Assembly: GCA_963699345.1 (NCBI GenBank)
Contig: CAVOTL010000005.1
Location: 1,302,001-1,366,000, forward strand
Direction of reading: 5' to 3'
DNA: 64,000 bases
Source of the DNA: Bog-756 sp963699345
GTDB taxonomy: Bacteria; Actinomycetota; Acidimicrobiia; Acidimicrobiales; RAAP-2
The notes under the pieces are model-generated. The model was not told the origin of the DNA. It saw only the letters and a list, made by a program, of their open reading frames with translations, and did no database searches. Both the position numbers and the translations under genes were made by a program. Below, in pieces: positions 8,398 through 17,600 of this stretch; position 1 is the stretch's first letter; every line of letters starts with the position of its first letter.

Positions 8398-9079
8398 TCA
8401 GCGGGCCGGCAGGAGTTCCTCGACCGCCGACCGGAACCGGCATCCGGCGGGCTGGAGGTCGGCGACGGGCCACAGATCGGTGACGGTGTCGACGTCGGTC
8501 AGCTCCGCCAGTTCCACGACCGTCCCCGCCACACGGCGGAGGCCGGCCAGGGTCCGGACCCCGGTGTCGGGCTGCGACATCGGGATCCCGTGCAGAAACG
8601 ACGCGGCGGGCCGGATCCGACAGACCGATCGCCCACCATCCGCCGTCCGTCGCCGGACCGAACACGCCGTCCACCTCGTCGGTGGCCAGGCAGGCCGTGG
8701 CGCGGGCGAGCAGGTCGTTGGTCACCTGCGGCGTGTCCATCCCGATCTGGAGGACCGGGACGGACGCCACCTCGGCGGTGTCGGCATGGGCGGCCGCCAG
8801 TCGCTCGTCGAGGCCGGCGCCGCGCTGGGCCAGCACGACGAAGTCACGCAGCATGACGCCCAGCTCGTCGCCGCGGGCGGCGCGGGCGAGGTCGCCGGTC
8901 AGGGCGACGACCCGGGCCACCACGTCGAGACCGCGCACGACCTCGAGGGTGTCGAGCAGTGCCGCCGCGGCGATCGAGGCGGCGCCCTCGGGACCCAGGT
9001 CGATCGCCAGGCGGGTCTTCGCCAGTCCGGGCACCGGGGCCTTGGCCACGACCAGGACGGCGCACGGCACCGGGCTCAC
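8398..9079 (-). CDS. DUF2064 (GT-A fold) family protein, frameshifted
   Basis: The N-terminal part (9079 to about 8599) reads as a TIGR04282/DUF2064 glycosyltransferase-like protein: LVVAKAPVPGLAKTRLA at the start, then GMDTPQVT and FGPATDGGWWAIGL. The C-terminal part continues in another frame (8398-8580 and upstream) with IPMSQPDTGVRTL and LTDVDTVTDL, also family blocks. The frames join if one T is removed from the minus-strand TTT at 8596-8598, giving VVLHGIPMSQP. GTG at 9079 overlaps the stop of the GT2 gene (GTGA), which supports this start over a longer one. Such proteins usually sit beside dolichol-phosphate-mannose-type GT2 genes, as here. It is either a sequencing indel or a real pseudogene. 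Confidence 0.8.
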
Positions 9080-9771
9080 CGGATCACCCTGAGGAAGTCC
9101 CACGTGGCCCGGGCGCTGCCCACCACCGACCCGGACACCTTCGACCGGCCGGCGGTGCGGGGGCGGTAGGCGACCGGGACCTCCTCGACCACCAGGCCCG
9201 CCCGTCCGGCCCGCACGAGCAGTTCGAGCGGATAGCCGGACCGCCGGTCCTCGACCCCGAGGTCGAGCAGCGTCCGGGTCCGCGCCGCCCGCACGGCGCC
9301 GATGTCGTGCACGCGCAGGCCGAAGCGGCGGCGGAGCCGGGCGGCGACGACGGCGTTGCCCATCCGGGCGTGCAGCGGCCAGCCCGCACCCCGTTCGGGC
9401 ACCCGGCGACCGACCGCCAGATCGGCGCCCGACCGGAGCCGGGCCATCAGGCCGGGCAGTTCACCGGGGTCGAGTGACCCGTCGCCGTCCAGGACGCACA
9501 CGAACTCGGTGGTCACCGACTCGACGCCCCGTTGAACGGCCGCCCCGTAGCCGGGGACCGGCTCCTCGACCACGTGGGCACCGCAGGCCTGCGCCACCGC
9601 GGCGGTGTCGTCGTCGGAGCCGTTGTCCACCACCAGCGCCCGGTACCCGGCCGGAACGGCCGCCAGCACCCCGGGGAGCGATCCGGCCTCGTTGCGGCAC
9701 GGGATGACGACCGTCACCCCGGTCGGACCTGCGTCGCCCGGGGTCCCGGACGCGCCGGGCGGGTCAGACAC
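9076..9771 (-). CDS. Family 2 glycosyltransferase (polyprenol-phosphate sugar synthase type)
   Basis: Protein of 231 residues. The GT2 fold is clear from VTVVIPCRNEAGSL at about 19-32, VVDNGSDDDT (47-56) and the DXD-type CVLDGDGSLDP at 92-102. The C-terminal SGYPLELLVRAGRAGLVVEEVPVAYRPR part matches dolichol-phosphate mannose/glucose synthase relatives that lack membrane helices. It would load a nucleotide sugar onto polyprenyl phosphate at the inner membrane face. GTG start at 9771 overlaps the epimerase gene by 8 bases, and the stop overlaps DUF2064, so the three form one operon. The neighbouring GT-C protein at 6975 could use its product (inference). Confidence 0.87.
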   Translation of the reverse strand: MSDPPGASGTPGDAGPTGVTVVIPCRNEAGSLPGVLAAVPAGYRALVVDNGSDDDTAAVAQACGAHVVEEPVPGYGAAVQRGVESVTTEFVCVLDGDGSLDPGELPGLMARLRSGADLAVGRRVPERGAGWPLHARMGNAVVAARLRRRFGLRVHDIGAVRAARTRTLLDLGVEDRRSGYPLELLVRAGRAGLVVEEVPVAYRPRTAGRSKVSGSVVGSARATWDFLRVIR

Positions 9772-10822
9772 GGGGCCGGGCCGTCGGAACGGCGTCGCGC
9801 AGCGGGGCCCCGGCGAATTCGGCCAGGCCCTCCTCGAGGGATACGGCGGCCCGGAAGTCGAGCAGGTCGGTGGCCCGCCGGGGATCGGCCACGACATGGC
9901 GCACGTCGCCCGGTCGGAACTGTCCGGTGACGACGGGCCGGGCGCCACCGTGCACCTCCGCCAGCCGGTCGGCCACCTGACCGATGGTGCTGGGGTGGCC
10001 GGAGCAGACGTTGAGGGGCTGGAACCCCCCGAGTTCGTGGCCGACGGCGGCCACGTTGGCCGAGGCGACGTCGCGCACGTGCACGAAATCCCGGGTCTGG
10101 CGGCCGTCCTCGTAGACCTGGGGAGGCCGGCCGGCCTCGAGGGAGGAACGGAACATGGCCGCCACGCCGGAGTACGGGGTGTCGCGGGGCATGCCGTCGC
10201 CGTAGACGTTGTGGTACCGGAGCGCGGTGACCGACCCCCCGGTGGCCAAGGACCACGCCAGTGCGTAGTTCTCCTGGGCCAACTTGCTGGCCGCGTAGAT
10301 GCTCCGCGGGCGGAGGGGGGCGTCCTCGTCCACCAGGGCCCAGTCGAGCGGGCCACCGTCCAACGGGCAGCGACAGTCGAACACGCCCGCCTCGAGGTCC
10401 GAGGGGAGCCGGACGGCCGGAGTGACCGTCCCGTGCTCGGGGCAAACGTACCGGCCGTCGCCGTACACCACCATCGACGAGGCCAGCACCAGCCGCCGGC
10501 AGCCGCCGGCCGCCATCGCCGCCAGTAGGACGGCGGTGCCGAAGTCGTTGTGGCTGGCGAACGCCGGCGCGTCGGCCGCGTCGATGCCTGCCCCGACGAC
10601 GGCCGCCTGGTGGCACACGACATCGGCGTCGCGCACCAGGGGCGCCAGGGCGGCGCCGTCGCGCACGTCGACCCGGCGGACACCGTCAGGGGTCGGGGCG
10701 TCCTCGCCGTGGGCGGAGGGGAGGAGCAGGTCGACCGCCACCACGTCGTGACCGGCAGCCGTCAGACCCCGGTGGACATGGGTACCGATGAAACCGGACG
10801 CCCCCGTGAGAAGCACCCTCAC
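9764..10822 (-). CDS. NAD-dependent epimerase/dehydratase, possibly dTDP-L-rhamnose 4-epimerase-like
   Basis: Extended short-chain dehydrogenase of 352 residues. The N-terminal VLLTGASGFIGTHV gives the GxxGxxG NAD site, LASSMVVYG the catalytic Ser/Thr strand and YAASKLAQE the YxxxK pair. An insert before it, with YVCPEHG and CRCPLDGG, holds paired cysteines like those in dTDP-L-rhamnose 4-epimerases, so this is the best specific guess. The GTG at 10822, directly at the first strand, is preferred over upstream in-frame starts. It leads an operon with GT2 and DUF2064 genes and is divergent from the phosphorylase gene. General family is firm; substrate is inferred. Confidence 0.85.
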   Translation of the reverse strand: MRVLLTGASGFIGTHVHRGLTAAGHDVVAVDLLLPSAHGEDAPTPDGVRRVDVRDGAALAPLVRDADVVCHQAAVVGAGIDAADAPAFASHNDFGTAVLLAAMAAGGCRRLVLASSMVVYGDGRYVCPEHGTVTPAVRLPSDLEAGVFDCRCPLDGGPLDWALVDEDAPLRPRSIYAASKLAQENYALAWSLATGGSVTALRYHNVYGDGMPRDTPYSGVAAMFRSSLEAGRPPQVYEDGRQTRDFVHVRDVASANVAAVGHELGGFQPLNVCSGHPSTIGQVADRLAEVHGGARPVVTGQFRPGDVRHVVADPRRATDLLDFRAAVSLEEGLAEFAGAPLRDAVPTARPRV

Positions 10823-10944
10823 CGGACGGCGCTCCGACCAGGCATGGGCGCGGACATACCGGCGATCGTAGGCAGTCGGCGGGGGCCACCGTTCGGACCC
10901 GACCGGTCGGTCCGGCTGTCGGGCGGATCTGCGAGCATGGATCG

Positions 10945-11801
10945 ATGGACACGGACCCGAACGCCGGCACCACCGAGTGGGCGGACACGGACGCCCACGA
11001 CCTGGCCGATCGGGCCGCCACCGCACTGGCCGCCGTCACCGGGGTGCCCCGCCACGACGTCGCGGTGGTGCTGGGCACGGGGCTGGCCGACGCCGCCGAT
11101 GCCCTCGGCTCGCCCTCGTCGCGCCACCCGCTGGACGTCCTGCCGGGACTTCCGACGTCGTTCGTCAGCCACCAGACCTCCGAGTTCCGCTCCGTCGACC
11201 TCGACGGCCGCCGGGTCCTCGTGTTCCTCGGGCGTCTGCACCTGTACGAGGGCTACCCGCCCGCCCAGGTCGCCCACGCCGTCCGCACGGCCGTCGGCTC
11301 CGGATGCTCGACCGTCATCCTCACCAACGCATCGGGATCGCTGCGTCCTGACCTGCCCACCGGGAGCGTCGCGCTCATCGCCGACCACCTGAACCTGACC
11401 GGTCGTTCCCCCTGGCCGCCCATCCCGCGGCGCCGGGCCTGCCGAGCCCGTTCGTCGACCTCGTCGACGCCTGGTCGCCCCGCCTCCGTGCCCTGGCGAC
11501 GTCGCTCGACCCGACGTTGCCCGGATGCGTCTACGCCCAGGTCGGTGGGCCCCACTTCGAGACCCCGGCGGAGATCCGGATGCTCCGGACCCTGGGGGCC
11601 GACCTCGTCGGGATGTCCAGCGTCATGGAGGCCATCGCAGCCCGCCAGGCGGGGGCGGAGGTGCTCGGGCTGTCGTTGGTCACCAACCTGGCCGCCGGCA
11701 TCGACGACGAGGGGATCTCGCCCGGCGACATCATCGGGGTGGGCGAGCGCCGGGCCGCGGACGTCGGACGATTGATGCGGGACGTGATCCTCGCCCTCTG
11801 A
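10945..11801 (+). CDS. Purine-nucleoside phosphorylase, frameshifted
   Basis: Trimeric-type purine nucleoside phosphorylase, which splits inosine or guanosine with phosphate into base and ribose 1-phosphate. The first frame (10945 to about 11412) covers VAVVLGTGLAD, GRLHLYEGY and LTNASGSL up to the GRSP segment. The second frame (ending 11801) covers FVDLVDAWSP, VGGPHFETPAEIRML, VGMSSVMEAIAARQAG and LVTNLAAGI, the substrate-binding blocks. The two parts join with one C added to the C5 run at 11408-11412, restoring RSPLAAHPA and a protein of about 285 residues, normal for the family. Since every conserved block is intact, a sequencing indel is more likely than decay. Confidence 0.88.
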
Positions 11802-11922
11802 GTGGCCGTGGCACCCGGCCCGGGCGTCGGTCCCCACCGCTACCCTCGGACCATGTCCTCCGCCGGAGTCGCCACGCTCCCCGCGACGGTGGTGCCGACA
11901 TGACGACCGGGGCTCCGGCCGG

Positions 11923-12939
11923 ATGAACCTCCACCGGGGAGCCACGGCCGCGGTCCTCGCCGGCGTGCTCCTCCTCGCCACGTCGTGTGCCGGCGGACGG
12001 ACGAACGCGACCGCACCGCCGGCCACCCAGCCGCCGGCCGCCGAGCCAGCCGACTCCCCCGCTCCGGCCGCCCGTCCGGCGGGGACCGTCGTCGTCGCCG
12101 GGCCTCTGGCCCAGGGGGTGGCCGTCGACCCGTCCACCGGGATCGTCGCCGTGGGCCAGGTGGGGGGTGCCGACCTCTTCGACGAGTCGGGACGTCACCT
12201 CGCCACCGTCGCCCTGCCGTCGGCGCCCCGGCACATCGCACTGGCCGCGCCCGGTGGCCCGTTCCTCGTTCCCGCCGAGGCGTCCGCCGAGGTGGGGTTC
12301 GTCGACGAACCGAGCGGGACGGTCAGCGCATCGGTGGCGACCGGGCGCATGCCCCACGACCTGGTCGACGTCGACGGCACCGTGTTCGTCGGCAACGAAC
12401 ACGACAGCACCATGACCGTGATCCGGGGCGGGGCGGTCGTCGCCACGGTCCCGGTGGCCCGCCAGCCCGGCGGACTCGCGGAGATCGGCTCCGACATCGC
12501 CGTGGTCTCGGTCCGGGCCCGCCGCCTGCAGCTGTTCGATGCCACCTCGCTGCGCCTCACCGCCTCGGTCCCGGTCCAGGGCGGTCCTTCCCATGTCGCC
12601 ACGTTCGGCCACCAGCTCTACGTGGTCGACACCGGGGGGACCCACGTGCGGGTGTTCGACACCGTCCCACGGCTCCACCTGATCGGAAGCGTCCGCGTCC
12701 CGAGGAGCCCGCTCGGGGTGGCCGTCGATGCGACGAGGGGCCGCCTGTGGGTCACGTGCACCGCCACGAACCAGTTGGTGGAGCTGTCACTCCGGGCCGG
12801 GCAGCTCCCCCGCGTCGTCGGACGATGGCCCACCGTCCGACAGCCGGACACCGTGGCGGTCGACCCCCGGACGGACACGGTCTTCGTGGTCGGTGTGGCG
12901 CCCGGGACCCTGGAGATCCTCCACCCCACCGCCCACTGA
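11923..12939 (+). CDS. Beta-propeller (YVTN/YncE-like) lipoprotein
   Basis: Protein of 338 residues with signal peptide and lipobox LLATSC (Cys about 24), then a Pro/Ala-rich linker to about 55. The rest is a series of roughly 40-residue blades: each has a strand such as GVAVDPSTGIVAVGQ, HDLVDVDGTVFVGNE, GVAVDATRGRLWVTC or DTVAVDPRTDTVFVVG. This is the 40-residue YVTN/YncE pattern of extracytoplasmic seven-bladed propellers. Their usual role is binding or scaffolding on the cell surface; no enzyme motif is seen. ATG at 11923 is followed directly by a good signal sequence. Confidence 0.82.
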   Translation: MNLHRGATAAVLAGVLLLATSCAGGRTNATAPPATQPPAAEPADSPAPAARPAGTVVVAGPLAQGVAVDPSTGIVAVGQVGGADLFDESGRHLATVALPSAPRHIALAAPGGPFLVPAEASAEVGFVDEPSGTVSASVATGRMPHDLVDVDGTVFVGNEHDSTMTVIRGGAVVATVPVARQPGGLAEIGSDIAVVSVRARRLQLFDATSLRLTASVPVQGGPSHVATFGHQLYVVDTGGTHVRVFDTVPRLHLIGSVRVPRSPLGVAVDATRGRLWVTCTATNQLVELSLRAGQLPRVVGRWPTVRQPDTVAVDPRTDTVFVVGVAPGTLEILHPTAH

Positions 12940-13199
12940 ACTTCACCGGCGCCGGAATCCATAGATTTCGTCCACCCGTTTCCGCCCGCGGGCACATCAC
13001 CCCGGTCACCCGGAGCCATACGGGTGTTTCCGGCCGTCAACCTCCCCGTCCACCGGCCCAGCGCCATGGAAGTGGCCGCCTGAACGGTTGTGGTTGCAGA
13101 GAGCGCCCGTCGGCCAGGCCATGGCGGTTGCACGGGTTCATCCAAATGCGGGGCGGCGCCGAAGACTGTGTGCCCCCTAGAGATATCGGAGTATTCATC
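12940..13199. other. Intergenic region before the secreted two-repeat protein
   Basis: About 260 bases with no credible gene. The last part is less GC-rich than its surroundings and ends with GGAG shortly before the ATG at 13200, so it probably holds the promoter of that gene. No clear -35/-10 pair or hairpin could be picked out. Confidence 0.5.
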
Positions 13200-14378
13200 A
13201 TGAAACGGTCCAATCGTAAACTCGCAGCACTTGGCGCCGCGGTGGCGATCGGTGCGTCCGGAGCGGCCCTCGCGGCACCCGCAGTGGTTTCCGGTGCCTC
13301 GACGACTCCGGACACCGTCACCGCCATCCCCGCCCTCACCGGCGTCGGCACCACGCTGACGCTCAATGCCGACACGGCGGCGGCCCTGACCGGTCTCGGC
13401 GTGAAGGTGGCGCCGGAGGGATCGGCCACGGCCAGCGGCTCGTCGGTCACGTTCCCCATCACCTCGGGCTACGTGGAGATCCACAGCAACAAGCACCACC
13501 GCCCGGGCTACATCGAAGGCTCGATCGAGCACTACGGCTCGGGCCTGACCCTCACCGCCGGCATCACCACGGTGACGTTGTCCGACTTCGTCGTCGATCC
13601 CGGTGACTCGCTCCTGTACGCCAGCGTGAACGGTGTCCCGGACAAGGCACCCCTCCTGCAGCTCGACGGCCGGAAGGTCGCCGTCAGCAAGGACGGCTCG
13701 GGCGACGTGGTGCTGAACGGCACCGTGGCCAACCTGACGAACTCCGCCGCCACCGCGCTGGACTCGGCGTTCGGCACCCAGGCGATCAAGGGTGGCACCC
13801 CCCTCGGGACGGTGCACCTGGTGGCCAAGGGCAAGGCGAACACGTACACCGGCAAGGTCGCCGAGATCCCCCGGGTCACCGGCTCCACGTCGCTGGACCT
13901 CGACGCCACCACCGCGGCGGCCCTGACCAGTCTCGGGGTCACCCCCGGGGTCACCGGCACCGCCACCGCCAGTGGGACCACCGTCACCTTCCCCATCACC
14001 GGCGGTGACGTCGTCATCCACGCCGACAAGCACTACGCCCCCGGCTACGTCGACGGCGTGGTGCTCCATCAGGGCAGTGGGCTCACCCTGACCAAGGGCT
14101 CCACCGTGGTGTCGCTCACCGACTTCACCATCGACCCCGGCAACTGCATCCTGTACGGCAATGTGAACGGCACCGTGCCGGCGGCCAACGTCCCGCTCCT
14201 CCAGCTCGACGGTCGTCCGCTGAAGATCAGCGAGAGCGGCGGCGTCGTGCACCTCGACGGGACCATCGCCAACCTGACGCCCACGGCGGCGTCGGCCCTC
14301 AACAAGGCGTTCGGTGTCACGGCCTTCGCCGCCGGGATGCCCCTCGGAACGGCCCACATCGCCGCATCGAACTCCTAG
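13200..14378 (+). CDS. Secreted protein with two tandem copies of a beta-rich domain
   Basis: Protein of 392 residues with a Sec signal peptide cut near ALAAPA (about 27-32). The mature part is an internal duplication of about 165 residues: TAAALTGLGV.../TAAALTSLGV, SSVTFPITSG/TTVTFPITGG, RPGYIEGSIEHYGSGLTL/APGYVDGVVLHQGSGLTL, and the ends ALDSAFGTQAIKGGTPLGT/ALNKAFGVTAFAAGMPLGT. Similar single or double domains occur in secreted actinobacterial proteins, and the pattern recalls HtaA-type haem-binding domains, though no conserved haem ligand can be assigned. No sorting signal is present. ATG at 13200 is chosen because it starts the signal peptide; in-frame codons further upstream lack coding character. 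Confidence 0.8.
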   Translation: MKRSNRKLAALGAAVAIGASGAALAAPAVVSGASTTPDTVTAIPALTGVGTTLTLNADTAAALTGLGVKVAPEGSATASGSSVTFPITSGYVEIHSNKHHRPGYIEGSIEHYGSGLTLTAGITTVTLSDFVVDPGDSLLYASVNGVPDKAPLLQLDGRKVAVSKDGSGDVVLNGTVANLTNSAATALDSAFGTQAIKGGTPLGTVHLVAKGKANTYTGKVAEIPRVTGSTSLDLDATTAAALTSLGVTPGVTGTATASGTTVTFPITGGDVVIHADKHYAPGYVDGVVLHQGSGLTLTKGSTVVSLTDFTIDPGNCILYGNVNGTVPAANVPLLQLDGRPLKISESGGVVHLDGTIANLTPTAASALNKAFGVTAFAAGMPLGTAHIAASNS

Positions 14379-14389
14379 GAGCTCACGGC

Positions 14390-14408
14390 CGGCCCGCTCC
14401 TCGGGCCG
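14390..14408 (+). terminator. Possible transcription terminator hairpin
   Basis: CGGCCCG, a 5-base loop and CGGGCCG form a 7-bp GC stem about 12 bases after the stop of the secreted protein. There is no T-run, so it is only a candidate. The rest of 14379-14676, between two convergent genes, shows no gene. Confidence 0.35.
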
Positions 14409-14676
14409 CGGTAGCGCAGGATCGCCGCCGATCGGACACCAGGTGTATCCGGTCGGCGGCTCCCTCGCGTGACGGCGGCAGGCAGCCGGGAGCCGCCGCC
14501 AACTGATTGCTGCCGCATCTTCCAGAATGGACACGGCGCATCTACTGTTCGGCCGGAACGCTGGTTGACCCAGCCCACCCTGATTCGACGATTGCGGTCG
14601 GGGGCAGACACTCAACTCCAGGCGCTGAGCGACTGTGGACTCGCACGTCGACGTGATTCGATTCAATCGCGGCGCG

Positions 14677-17600
14677 TCAGGTGACCGTAATTGTCAGGGA
14701 TTGCATGGCCGAACTGGGAGATGACGAATGGGATTTCGCTTCGGCGGCAACCACTGTGAAAGTGAACGTCCCGATGGACGATGGCTTTCCCGATATTACT
14801 CCTTTGGAGTTCAACTTTATGCCGGGTGGCAGCGCAGACCCACTCTTGAGCGACCATTTGTATGGGGCATTGCCTCCTGCTGCGGTCAGCGAGGTCTCAT
14901 ATGACTCCCCAAGGTCGGCATTTGGGAGTGCCACTGTGGTCACCTGAACCGGGGCGCCGAGGAGGACCGAGATGCTTTCGCCATTCTGCGGAACGATGCT
15001 GACTTTATTAGCGGTCATTCCACTTGAAGCTGGTGGAGTCACGGAAACGGCGAGTGATTTGGCAGGCAGGACCTCAAGTGTGGCGTTCCCGTCGGCATCG
15101 GTGGCTTCACTGGCACATTCGGTTCCCGATGCTTTGGTGCTAAAGAGAAGAAACGATGTTGACGTGCACGGAAAGCTCACGATTGCTCCACTTACGGCGC
15201 CCATGACACCCATAACATGAACGGTCACCAATTCCGTAGGAAGTGCCAATGAAAGCTGACTTTGCGCATGGATGGATACTTTTGGAACCTTCACTGCGTA
15301 GTCGGTCGGGTCTCCCACGGGACCCGAAACTCCCATGGTGTAGGAGCCCTGAGAAATATCGAGTGCGAAGTTTCCCGTCGCCGTTGTCGTAGCTTGGCCA
15401 ACTGTCACGCCAGCTGCCGTCTCGGCCACAACTTGCTGGTCGGAAAGGGGGTTGCCCTGTCCGTCGACCATCGATCCGACCACTGTTCCGTCCACGAGTT
15501 CAACCGTTACCGGTCCGGACCAGCTGGTCGGGCCGACAACATACTCTTGCGCATCCCCAGATCCCGTTGGAGGTGTGATCCTGAACTTGAACGATGAGTT
15601 CGCGCAGGTTGGGACCGGGAAGGTGGCGGTGCCAGATGCATCGGTCGTCACTCCCAGGAGATAGGACGTCGTGGTAAGCGTCGTCCCAGGGATGGCCGTG
15701 GACGAGTTGGTGGTGCAGAGGGCTGCATTGGCGGTGACGTTGGCACCAACGACTGGATTGCCATTCCCGTCGTTGACGGTCACGGTCATCGGAACTGTCG
15801 CTGGGAGCGCCAACGTGGGAAGGGTCAGATTCTGGGTCACGCTGACTGGTGCAGTCATCTCAATGAAGACCGCGCCACCGTCCACGGACTGTTCGATGGA
15901 GACCGTTTCGGGCGTGTAGGACGGGGGGGTGAGAAAGCTGTAGTTGCCGTTGGCGTCGGTCACACCTTCGTAGGGGATGCCATCGTTCTGGCCACCTAGA
16001 CCGACGTACACGCCCTGAGCCGGCACCCCCGTGCCGTCGGTAATCGTGCCCGACACGGTGACGAGGTCGGACGTGGCGTAGAGCGTCACCGGGATAGTGG
16101 TCGCACCGGCGAATGTCTGAAGGTGTGACCATGGGACGGTGACATAGCCAGAATCTGTGATCGAGTATGCGTATTCGAGCCCGTCACAGGTAGCGGCGAG
16201 CCACGTGCCCTCTCCCGATGCATTGGTGGTCGCGCCGGTGGAATTGACGAACTTGGCCGAGGCACCAGTGATCCCCGGAGCCAGCGTGACTCCCGAGCAA
16301 CTTCCTTGACTCTGGGTGCCCGTCGGACTGTTGTCCTCGACCAGGATCTGTGCCCCTTGGATGGAATTCCCGTGGAGCCCGGTGATCTGATTCGTCACCA
16401 ACGCAAACGGAAGCGCCAACGTCTCGCCGATCACATTGGCGCTCAGATCCAGGCTGGGCACCGTTACCTGATCCTGATAGCTGGTATCGCCGGAAAGGTT
16501 CTCGATGCTCGCCGAATATGTCCCCGAAGGAACGGTGAGTGAGAACGAGCCATCGGCGCCGGTGGACGTCCAGTACTGGTTGTTCTGGCTGTCCGTGAGC
16601 GTGAGATTCGCATCGGCAAAGGGTGTTCCATCCGCATCGGTCAAGGTGCCGGAGAATGTGCTCCCCGATGGATCCACCAACACAACGGAGACAGGACCCG
16701 ACCAACTGATGGGTCCGCCGACCGTGACCACCGCATCCCCAGATCCCGTTGGAGGTGTGATCCTGAACTTGAACGATGAGTTCGCGCAGGTTGGGACCGG
16801 GAAGGTGGCGGTGCCAGATGCATCGGTCGTCACTCCCAGGAGATAGGACGTCGTGGTAAGCGTCGTCCCAGGGATGGCCGTGGACGAGTTGGTGGTGCAG
16901 AGGGCTGCATTGGCGGTGACGTTGGCACCAACGACTGGATTGCCATTCCCGTCGTTGACGGTCACGGTCATCGGAACTGTCGCTGGGAGCGCCAACGTGG
17001 GAAGGGTCAGATTCTGGGTCACGCTGACTGGTGCAGTCATCTCAATGAAGACCGCGCCACCGTCCACGGACTGTTCGATGGAGACCGTTTCGGGCGTGTA
17101 GGACGGGGGGGTGAGAAAGCTGTAGTTGCCGTTGGCGTCGGTCACACCTTCGTAGGGGATGCCATCGTTCTGGCCACCTAGACCGACGTACACGCCCTGA
17201 GCCGGCACCCCCGTGCCGTCGGTAATCGTGCCCGACACGGTGACGAGGTCGGACGTGGCGTAGAGCGTCACCGGGATAGTGGTCGCACCGGCGAATGTCT
17301 GAAGGTGTGACCATGGGACGGTGACATAGCCAGAATCTGTGATCGAGTATGCGTATTCGAGCCCGTCACAGGTAGCGGCGAGCCACGTGCCCTCTCCCGA
17401 TGCATTGGTGGTCGCGCCGGTGGAATTGACGAACTTGGCCGAGGCACCAGTGATCCCCGGAGCCAGCGTGACTCCCGAGCAACTTCCTTGACTCTGGGTG
17501 CCCGTCGGACTGTTGTCCTCGACCAGGATCTGTGCCCCTTGGATGGAATTCCCGTGGAGCCCGGTGATCTGATTCGTCACCAACGCAAACGGAAGCGCCA

